Shown one piece after another: positions 1 to 5,526 of a stretch of DNA of 5,526 nucleotides. The notes beneath the pieces were generated by a model. It was not told the DNA's origin, searched no databases, and saw only the letters and a list, made by a program, of their open reading frames with translations. This stretch comes from Acidobacteriota bacterium (GTDB taxonomy: Bacteria > Acidobacteriota > Terriglobia > 20CM-2-55-15), in the NCBI GenBank assembly GCA_003223895.1, contig QHXD01000299.1:1-5526 (forward strand). The letters run 5' to 3'. Made by a program: the position numbers and the translations under genes. Position 1 is the stretch's first letter. Every line of letters begins with the position of its first letter.

Positions 1-164
1 AAATGTCGCGAAGCCACCGAAGCTGGCGCAGACGGGGTGGTTTCCTGAGGAACCACCCCGCCGTTCGCTGAAAAACGCGCGAACGGCACCCCTCCTAACT
101 CAGGAGGGGAGTTTCTGGGCAAAACCCCACTAGCCAGGCTGAGAATTAGCAACAACGCATACAT
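1..164 (-). CDS. Possible fourth operon gene, 5' part, running into a hairpin repeat
   Basis: An ATG lies nine bases after the cusA stop and has a well-spaced AGGAG. The frame stays open for 54 codons to the left edge. Residues 2-14 are hydrophobic (YALLLILSLASGV), like a short signal peptide or membrane anchor but without basic residues before it. From about residue 17 the sequence is Pro/Gly/Ser-rich and is encoded by the three hairpins at 33-109 and their flank, so that part looks like translated repeat rather than an evolved protein. Two readings are possible: a real gene start interrupted by repeat insertion, or a chance frame through an intergenic repeat. I recognise no family. The start signals are good; the protein downstream of residue 17 is doubtful. 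Confidence 0.35.
   Translation of the reverse strand, partial: MYALLLILSLASGVLPRNSPPELGGVPFARFSANGGVVPQETTPSAPASVASRH
33..109. repeat. Three tandem hairpins, probable dispersed intergenic repeat
   Basis: Three inverted repeats stand almost without spacing. Hairpin 1 (33-60) has a perfect 10-bp stem (33-42 with 51-60), then a bulged T43 and two further G-C pairs closing a TGA loop. Hairpin 2 (61-86) has a perfect 8-bp stem (61-68 with 79-86) and a 10-base loop containing five A. Hairpin 3 (89-109) has a perfect 8-bp C/T-G/A stem (89-96 with 102-109) and the loop AACTC. None is followed by a T-run on either strand, so they are not canonical intrinsic terminators, although they could stop or stabilise the 3' end of the pump transcript. 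The C-rich/G-rich stem pairs and the 'GTCTGCGCCAGCTTCGG'-type flank at 16-32 resemble dispersed repeats I recall from Acidobacteria and some other phyla; that resemblance is from memory. The true repeat borders cannot be set from a single copy. Confidence 0.7.
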
Positions 165-170
165 ATAAAT

Positions 171-175
171 CTCCT
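171..175 (-). promoter_or_regulatory. Shine-Dalgarno site overlapping the cusA stop codon
   Basis: The minus strand reads AGGAG, six bases before an ATG at 164-162, and shares two bases with the cusA TAG stop at 176-174. This geometry is typical of translationally coupled genes in an operon and is the main evidence that a fourth reading frame begins here. Confidence 0.55.
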
Positions 176-3100
176 ACGGAACTGAAGGCTCGGTCGCGGC
201 AAGCCTGCGCAATTCCCGTCCCTTCCAGATCTCGTAAATTGCGGGATAGACCACCAACTCCAGAATGAAGGAGGTGAAGATTCCGCCAATCATCGGTGCG
301 GCAATTCTGCGCATGACATCGGAGCCTGCGCCCGTAGACCACATAATCGGAACCAAACCCATGAACATGACGGCGACCGTCATGACCTTTGGCCGAAGCC
401 GTTTGACGGCGCCGTCCTCGATGGCTGCCTTGAGATCGGCGATGTTTCGCATTTGACCTTTCGACTTTCTGTCGTTATAGGCGAGGTCCAGATAAAGCAG
501 CATGAACACCGCGGTTTCCGCATCGACGCCGAGCAGTGCGATCAAGCCCACCCACACCGCGATGCTCATGTTGTAGTTCAGCAAATAGAGCAGCCAGATC
601 GCGCCTATAGCGGAGAAAGGCACGGCCAGAAGAATGATCACGGTCTTTCCAAAGGAGCCGGTATTGAAGAACAGCAGCAGAAAAACAATAAACAATGTAA
701 TCGGTAGGACAAGCCACAGCCGTTCGACCACGCGCTGCAGGTATTCGTATTGCCCGCTCCAGACGAGATGATAGCCGGCCGGCAACTGGATATTCTGCGC
801 GACAACTCTCTTCGCTTCTTCAACGTACCGCCCCATATCGCGGCCGGTCACATCGACGTACACGAAGCCGGCCGGGAAACCTTCTTCGTTCTTGATCATT
901 GATGGTCCCGTCGTTAGCGTGATATCGGCGAGTTGCGTGATGGGTACTTGAGCGCCATCAGGCGTAGATACGAGGACGCGATTCAGGTTCGGAATGTCTG
1001 CCCGAAAGTCTCGAGCATAGCGAACGTTGACCGGATATCGTTCGCGGCCTTCGACCGTCGTCGTGACGGTGGTCCCACCGATGGCGGACTCGATGACACC
1101 CTGAACTTCCCCAACCGAGAGGCCGTACCGCGCGGCCTCCTCACGCCGGACCTGAAAGTCGAGATAGTAACCACCTGTGACACGTTCGAAGAACGCACTG
1201 CGCGTCCCCTGAATCGGTTGCAATACTTTCTCAAGCTGCAATCCGACCTTCTCGATCGTGTCGAGATCCGGACCAAGAACCTTGATGCCTACCGGTGTTC
1301 GAATTCCCGTCGTGATCATGTCGATACGTGTCCGTATTGGGAAGAGCCAGGCATTTGCGAAAGATGGAATCTGAATCGTGTGGTCCATTTCTTCCGTGAG
1401 TTGCTCCCAAGTGATGGGAACATCTTCAGGCCAAAAGCGTCGAAGTGTGGGCTTCAAAACTTCCGGGCTGCGATTGGAATACCAACGGTCTTTGTGTACC
1501 TGCCTCCAGTCCTTCTCCGGCTTCAGCACTACGGTCGTCTCTACCATACTCATGGGTGCAGGATCGGTAGCCGTCTCCGATTTGCCAATCTTTCCGAAAA
1601 CAGTCTGGACCTCGGGAAATTGCATCAGCAGCTTGTCCTGGAGCTGAAGGTATTTTGTGGCTTCGGTTACAGAAATCCCCGGCAAAGTAATCGGCATATA
1701 CAGGATCGTGCCTTCATTTAATGGTGGCATGAACTCCGATCCGAGCTGCAGATAGACAGGTACGGTCAAAGCGACGAGCAGGAGTGCGGCGGTGATCACC
1801 AGCCACTTGTGATTCAGGACGAAGCGTACAACGGGGTGGTACACGCGCATGAGGGGACGGCTGATCGGATGGTTCTCTTCGCTGTGGATTCTTCCGACCA
1901 GGACTGCATTTGTTACTCTTGCCAGCCATCGCGGTCGAAACTGGAAGGGTTGAGTTCGCATGAACAAGAGCCGCATGGCGGGGTCCAGCGTGATGGCGAG
2001 GACCGCTGCGATTGCCATCGAAAAATTCTTCGTGAATGCCAGCGGCTTGAACAGCCGTCCCTCCTGGTACTGAAGGGCGAAGATCGGCATGAAGGAGACG
2101 GCGATCACAAGCAGCGAAAAGAAACTCGGGCCGCCGACTTCCTTCACAGCATCGATGATCACGCGCTGTGGACTGCCGTGCCGCCCCTCCGCCTCCCAGT
2201 GCTCCAGCTTTTTGTGCGTTTGCTCGACAACGACGATGGCGGCGTCCACCATTGCGCCAATGGCGATGGCGATGCCCCCGAGCGACATGATGTTGGAAGT
2301 GATGCCGGTCCCATACATCGGAATGAAGGAAAGGATTACTGCGATCGGGATTGTGACAATCGGAATGACGGCGCTTGGAACATGCCACAAAAAGATAAGG
2401 ATGACGACGCTGACGATGATCAATTCTTCGATAAGCGTGTGCTTGAGCGTCTCGATCGATCGCTCGATCAGATCCGACCGGTCATAAGTGACCACGACGT
2501 CCACACCCTTAGGCAGACCCGTTCGTACCTCCTCGATCTTTTGCTTCACGGCCTGGATGACGTTCATCACATTCTGGCCATAGCGGACGACCACAATTCC
2601 GCCCGTGACTTCGCCTTCTCCGTTGAATTCCGCGACTCCGCGCCGCATGTCCGGGCCCAGCTCTACGCGCGCCACATCGCTAATCAAAATCGGGGTACCC
2701 TTTCCATTGGATCCCAGCGGCAATTTTTCAATATCCTGAACGGTCTGAATGTAACCGCGGCCTCGAACCAGATATTCTTTGCCTGTCAACTCCACAACTC
2801 GCCCACCAACTTCGCTATTGCTGTCGTGAATGACCTGCATCAACTTGTTGATCGGAATTCCGTAGGCGCGGAGCTTGTTTGGATCGACGTTGACCTGGTA
2901 TTGCTTCACGAAGCCGCCGACCGTAGCGACCTCAGCCACGCCAGGCACACTCTCCAGCCAGTAGCGCATATACCAGTCATTGAACGAACGCAGTTGAGCC
3001 AGATTGTTGGTTCCGGTCTTATCGACGAGTGCGTACTGAAAAGCCCAACCGACACCGGTTGCATCCGGCCCGAGTCGAGGCGACACACCTTCGGGAAGCT

Positions 3101-3458
3101 TGCCGCCGATTTTGCTCATGTACTCCAGCACGCGGCTGCGGCCCCAGTAGATATCGGTGCCTTCTTCGAAGATGACGTACACATACGAAAAGCCGTAGTC
3201 GGAGATTCCGCGCACGGCGCTGACTCTTGGCGCCGCGAGCATCGCCGAAACCACGGGATATGTAATTTGGTCTTCAACGAGATTTGGGCTTCGGCCCGGC
3301 CACTCGGTATAGATGATCACCTGTGGGTCCGACAGATCCGGAATGGCGTCCAGCGGGATCTGACGCATGGACCACAAGCCGGCAAAAACCAACATCGCGA
3401 CGAGCACGATGATGACTGCCCGGTTGCGGCCGGAATATTCAATGATTTGATTGATCAT
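174..3458 (-). CDS. cusA: CusA-like Cu(I)/Ag(I) efflux RND transporter (HME family)
   Basis: This 1094-residue inner-membrane, proton-driven pump (E. coli CusA 1047) is complete. Twelve membrane segments are visible: about 14-32, then 342-360, 364-381, 388-412, 444-463, 474-497, 549-570, and after the second periplasmic loop 911-932, 937-960, 963-990, 1021-1042, 1050-1075. By motif alignment from memory with E. coli CusA, the metal-binding triad M573/M623/M672 is present as M588 ('ILYMP'), M638 ('MSMVETT') and M714 ('RIDM'). The proton relay D405/E939/K984 appears as D405, E981 and K1024. M271, M391, M403, M481 and M1049 of the stepwise methionine path are kept, while the positions of M755 and M410 are L780 and V410. 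About 27 extra residues lie at 651-692. The ATG at 3458 matches the family N-terminus, with AAGG eight bases upstream (3467-3470). The stop TAG overlaps a Shine-Dalgarno site for a following frame. Monovalent copper/silver is much more likely than Zn/Co/Cd (CzcA) because the Met triad is intact. Confidence 0.95.
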   Translation of the reverse strand: MINQIIEYSGRNRAVIIVLVAMLVFAGLWSMRQIPLDAIPDLSDPQVIIYTEWPGRSPNLVEDQITYPVVSAMLAAPRVSAVRGISDYGFSYVYVIFEEGTDIYWGRSRVLEYMSKIGGKLPEGVSPRLGPDATGVGWAFQYALVDKTGTNNLAQLRSFNDWYMRYWLESVPGVAEVATVGGFVKQYQVNVDPNKLRAYGIPINKLMQVIHDSNSEVGGRVVELTGKEYLVRGRGYIQTVQDIEKLPLGSNGKGTPILISDVARVELGPDMRRGVAEFNGEGEVTGGIVVVRYGQNVMNVIQAVKQKIEEVRTGLPKGVDVVVTYDRSDLIERSIETLKHTLIEELIIVSVVILIFLWHVPSAVIPIVTIPIAVILSFIPMYGTGITSNIMSLGGIAIAIGAMVDAAIVVVEQTHKKLEHWEAEGRHGSPQRVIIDAVKEVGGPSFFSLLVIAVSFMPIFALQYQEGRLFKPLAFTKNFSMAIAAVLAITLDPAMRLLFMRTQPFQFRPRWLARVTNAVLVGRIHSEENHPISRPLMRVYHPVVRFVLNHKWLVITAALLLVALTVPVYLQLGSEFMPPLNEGTILYMPITLPGISVTEATKYLQLQDKLLMQFPEVQTVFGKIGKSETATDPAPMSMVETTVVLKPEKDWRQVHKDRWYSNRSPEVLKPTLRRFWPEDVPITWEQLTEEMDHTIQIPSFANAWLFPIRTRIDMITTGIRTPVGIKVLGPDLDTIEKVGLQLEKVLQPIQGTRSAFFERVTGGYYLDFQVRREEAARYGLSVGEVQGVIESAIGGTTVTTTVEGRERYPVNVRYARDFRADIPNLNRVLVSTPDGAQVPITQLADITLTTGPSMIKNEEGFPAGFVYVDVTGRDMGRYVEEAKRVVAQNIQLPAGYHLVWSGQYEYLQRVVERLWLVLPITLFIVFLLLFFNTGSFGKTVIILLAVPFSAIGAIWLLYLLNYNMSIAVWVGLIALLGVDAETAVFMLLYLDLAYNDRKSKGQMRNIADLKAAIEDGAVKRLRPKVMTVAVMFMGLVPIMWSTGAGSDVMRRIAAPMIGGIFTSFILELVVYPAIYEIWKGRELRRLAATEPSVP

Positions 3459-3471
3459 CGATCTGGCCTTT

Positions 3472-5088
3472 TTACCTCGCCGTTATCGTTGTTTTCGCGG
3501 ACCCGATGATCTGGCCGTTCTTCTTGACCGTGACGGTTGTCTCCCATGTCCATGCCATCAGGAATTGGATTGTCCCGGAGTAGACTCCACCGCCTTCGTG
3601 TTTGAGCGTGGCGTCTGAATTCATTGGGGGCATGTTGCCCATCTGAGGCATGGATAAACCGACCTGGACATCCGCATCCTCAATGGGCTTTCCAGAAGAA
3701 TCCTTGACCAGGATCCGAATCGTGTTGCTCCCGGGCTTGGCCGTTTTGGGCTCCAGAACTTCGACCTGGAGATTTTGCGCACCGGCGGGCGGTGTGCCGA
3801 CGGCCACACGCGACGGCTGGCCCATGCTGGCGAACGCGCCCTTCAAACGGCTTTCCGAATCCAGGATGAAATTCGCAGACGTGACGACCCGCTCACCTGC
3901 CTTCAACCCGCTTTCAATCGCGACCATTTCCACGGTTCTTGCCCCAGCCTTCACGATGCGAGGCTCGAAATATCCCTGTCCCTTATCGACGAAGACATAT
4001 TGCATCGTTCCCGTATCGAGGACCGCGTCTGCCGGAATAGTGAGTTGCCGTCCCAGCGGAACACTTAACTTGAAATTCACGAACATATCCGGCTTGAGGG
4101 CGAGATCCGGATTTGGAAATTCCACACGCACTTCCAAAGCTCGCGTTTTGGGATCGAGTGTTGGCGAGATGAAAACAATACGGCCTTGCCGCCGGTTCAC
4201 ATCGGAGCTGTAGGGCAACTCGATCTGCACCATTTGGCCAAGCTTCAACAAAGGGAGGTCTGCTTCGTACACTTGTCCGAGCACCCAGATGCTCGAAAGA
4301 TCCACGATCGTGTAAAGATCCATTTCAGGAGTGACATACCGCCCGTGATGGTAGGCCTGCCGGTCCATGACGACGCCACTGACTGGAGAATAAATCGCGA
4401 GAGCGCGTTTGACCTGACCACCTTTTTCGAGCGCTTCGATCTCAGCAGGGCTGACATCCCAGAGCATCAGCCGTTGCCGCGCCGCCTCAAGCAGATTGTT
4501 GGATCCGCCGGAGACCCACGGAAACGCGCTATCCTTCAGCACCGCATTGGATTTCAGAGCGAGCAGATACTCTTGCTGTGTTGCGACCAGGTCCGGGCTG
4601 TAGATCGTGAAGAGTGGTTCACCCGCCTTGACTGGCTTGCCAACGTAATCGGCGAAAACTTCTTCGACGAAGCCGGATACTTTGGTGTGGATGTGCGTGA
4701 TCTTCGTTTCGTCGTATGCGACTCTGCCGACGGTTCGGATCTCTTTCACGAGCGATTTCATTTCGGCCGACGCGGATTTCACACCGATCAATTGTTGTCG
4801 TTCCGGTGCAATGTGAATTTGGCCAATATCAGAAGCGCTGGTTGCGGTGGGTTTTGAATTCTGATCCGGCATTGCCATGCCCGGCATGGTCTTGTCTGGC
4901 TTCACCGGACTGGCGGTATCCGCGGCGGCAGCCGTCCCTGATGCCCCTCTTCTGTTGTACAGATAGAGACCTGAGCCTGCGCCAGCCACGATCAAAAGCA
5001 GCAGGACCAACCAAGTCCTTCTCCGTTTGCGCGGCGGAGGCGCCATTTCGGGAATCTCTTCGCGCGATGGATTCATTTCTTCTGCCAT
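3472..5088 (-). CDS. cusB: CusB-like RND periplasmic adaptor with C-terminal YtkA-like domain
   Basis: This 538-residue membrane fusion protein links the inner-membrane transporter to the outer-membrane channel. Residues 1-24 are cytoplasmic and end in a basic KRRR run; 25-45 form one membrane anchor. There is no lipobox cysteine, so it is probably not a lipoprotein. A short Met patch follows (M68, M71, M73). The two halves of the lipoyl/barrel-sandwich domain lie at about 130-165 and 228-265 (note 'IYSPVSGVV'), flanking a short alpha-hairpin at about 166-227. The beta-barrel is at about 266-343 ('SSIWVLGQVYEADL') and the membrane-proximal domain at about 347-415. Residues about 440-538 are an additional Ig-like domain resembling YtkA/FixH, with methionines at 480, 483, 486 and 489. 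E. coli CusB is about 400 residues, so the tail explains much of the extra length. No N-terminal heavy-metal-binding domain is seen. The TAA stop is 13 bases before cusA. The adaptor call is firm; copper/silver specificity is inferred from the transporter and Met motifs. Confidence 0.93.
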   Translation of the reverse strand: MAEEMNPSREEIPEMAPPPRKRRRTWLVLLLLIVAGAGSGLYLYNRRGASGTAAAADTASPVKPDKTMPGMAMPDQNSKPTATSASDIGQIHIAPERQQLIGVKSASAEMKSLVKEIRTVGRVAYDETKITHIHTKVSGFVEEVFADYVGKPVKAGEPLFTIYSPDLVATQQEYLLALKSNAVLKDSAFPWVSGGSNNLLEAARQRLMLWDVSPAEIEALEKGGQVKRALAIYSPVSGVVMDRQAYHHGRYVTPEMDLYTIVDLSSIWVLGQVYEADLPLLKLGQMVQIELPYSSDVNRRQGRIVFISPTLDPKTRALEVRVEFPNPDLALKPDMFVNFKLSVPLGRQLTIPADAVLDTGTMQYVFVDKGQGYFEPRIVKAGARTVEMVAIESGLKAGERVVTSANFILDSESRLKGAFASMGQPSRVAVGTPPAGAQNLQVEVLEPKTAKPGSNTIRILVKDSSGKPIEDADVQVGLSMPQMGNMPPMNSDATLKHEGGGVYSGTIQFLMAWTWETTVTVKKNGQIIGSAKTTITAR

Positions 5089-5096
5089 GATTTATT

Positions 5097-5103
5097 CCCC
5101 TCC
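5097..5103 (-). promoter_or_regulatory. Shine-Dalgarno site of the adaptor gene
   Basis: The minus strand reads GGAGGGG eight bases before the ATG at 5088-5086, inside the 21-base spacer after the outer-membrane factor stop. It supports the first methionine as the start rather than the second in-frame methionine four codons later. Confidence 0.75.
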
Positions 5104-5109
5104 GATCGG

Positions 5110-5526
5110 CTACTGTCGAGTGGAAGTCAGTTCGACTCCGACCAATGGTTCCAGCTCAGCAAGTGCCTGCTCGTGCTTTGTCACTTCCTGGTAGTACTGC
5201 ATCTCGAAATTCAAGAGCGTCACGGCGTTGTTTAGAAGCGTGAGGAAGTCTACGTTTCCGACTTCGTAGCCCGAGAGGGCCGATTCCAACGCCGTCGAGG
5301 ACTGCGGAATGATCCCGGACTGGAACAAGGCCAACAGCTTTTCGCTCGTCATCGCGGTGAAATACTTGTCTTTGGCTGCAAAGACGAGATCCTGGCGTGT
5401 TGCCTGATAGTTTTGCCGGGCCTCTTGAAGCCGGGCTTCAGCTTCCTCAACACCGAACCGCTGCTTGCGCCAGAAATACACGGGCAGCTTTATTTCGGCC
5501 ATCGCCATGTAGTAGTCCGGAAATTG
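5110..5526 (-). CDS. Outer-membrane efflux factor, TolC/CusC family, 3' part only
   Basis: Only the last 138 residues are inside the window; the 5' end lies beyond the right edge. The frame is open through position 5526 (residues QFPDYY precede the first in-window methionine), so the ATG at 5508 is internal and not the start. The segment is almost wholly alpha-helical and Ala/Glu/Gln-rich, ending with a Gly-Tyr-x-x-Gly-x-x-Asp-Phe-Leu-Thr-Leu-Leu-Asn stretch and a final 'ALAELEPLVG'. That pattern is typical of the second OEP repeat of TolC/CzcC/CusC proteins. The family forms a trimeric channel across the outer membrane and periplasm that accepts substrate from an RND transporter through an adaptor. 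The TAG stop lies 21 bases before the adaptor gene, and the order channel-adaptor-transporter matches cus operons. The exact subfamily (CusC or CzcC) cannot be settled from this fragment. Confidence 0.88.
   Translation of the reverse strand, partial: QFPDYYMAMAEIKLPVYFWRKQRFGVEEAEARLQEARQNYQATRQDLVFAAKDKYFTAMTSEKLLALFQSGIIPQSSTALESALSGYEVGNVDFLTLLNNAVTLLNFEMQYYQEVTKHEQALAELEPLVGVELTSTRQ

Noticed and set aside
33..109. Intrinsic terminator for the operon
   Set aside because: The stems are strong, but no T-run follows any of them in the transcribed direction; the only T5 lies in the loop of hairpin 2. A terminator role is possible but not supported.
130..342. A 70-codon minus-strand frame overlapping the cusA 3' end
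   Set aside because: It is an alternate frame of the conserved last transporter helices with no Shine-Dalgarno site; the frame starting at 164 has far better start signals.
933..1721. A 262-codon plus-strand open frame
   Set aside because: It is antisense to conserved CusA periplasmic-domain sequence, with no plausible start context or recognisable family.
1714..2388. A 224-codon minus-strand frame inside cusA
   Set aside because: It is an alternate reading frame of the transporter, low in hydrophobic structure and rich in Arg/His; cusA itself is intact there, so it is not a frameshift remnant.
2450..2475. Clustered GATC/TCGATC repeats
   Set aside because: They fall in coding sequence for 'SDLIERSIETL', where Asp, Ile and Arg codons naturally create GATC; no regulatory arrangement is visible.
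1809..3509. A 566-codon open frame on the plus strand, antisense to cusA
   Set aside because: Its product is rich in Asp, His and Arg with no domain pattern, it lies entirely opposite well-conserved transporter sequence and runs across the cusA/adaptor junction. It is the usual antisense shadow of a GC-biased gene.
4186..4857. A 223-codon plus-strand frame opposite the adaptor gene
   Set aside because: It lies opposite the conserved lipoyl and barrel domains of the adaptor and has no recognisable features of its own.
4868..4886. Imperfect inverted repeat around GCCATGCCCGGCATGG
   Set aside because: It is explained by the Met-Pro-Gly-Met-Ala-Met codons of the adaptor linker.

Overview
The window holds one leftward (minus-strand) operon for a tripartite heavy-metal efflux pump of the HME-RND type, most like the copper/silver pump CusCBA. 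In transcription order it contains the 3' part of an outer-membrane factor of the TolC/CusC family (running off the right edge, to 5110), a complete CusB-like periplasmic adaptor (5088-3472) and a complete CusA-like inner-membrane transporter (3458-174). The spacers are 21 and 13 bases. There is no room for internal promoters, so the genes are almost certainly co-transcribed from a promoter beyond the right edge.

The three products should form one envelope-spanning machine. The transporter uses proton flux to take a soft monovalent metal from the periplasm or cytoplasm, the adaptor holds the complex together, and the outer-membrane channel releases the metal outside. The transporter keeps the three periplasmic methionines that bind Cu(I)/Ag(I) in E. 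coli CusA (here M588, M638, M714) and the proton-relay residues D405, E981 and K1024. The adaptor lacks an obvious N-terminal heavy-metal-binding domain. It has a short methionine patch after its membrane anchor and an extra C-terminal domain that looks like the YtkA/FixH family, with four methionines spaced exactly three residues apart. No separate CusF-like chaperone is seen.

The left 173 bases, after the transporter stop, are unusual. A strong Shine-Dalgarno sequence overlaps that stop codon and precedes an ATG that opens a frame with a short hydrophobic N-terminus, which suggests a fourth, translationally coupled gene. After about 17 codons this frame runs into three back-to-back hairpins (33-109) that look like a dispersed intergenic repeat, and it remains open to the window edge.

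Organism: a Gram-negative (diderm) bacterium of moderate to moderately high GC. The adaptor with a C-terminal YtkA-like domain, the transporter subfamily and the style of the hairpin repeat remind me of Acidobacteria, but this is a weak inference from recollection. No tRNA, rRNA, CRISPR array, transposase or phage gene was seen. The long plus-strand open frames are antisense shadows of the pump genes.
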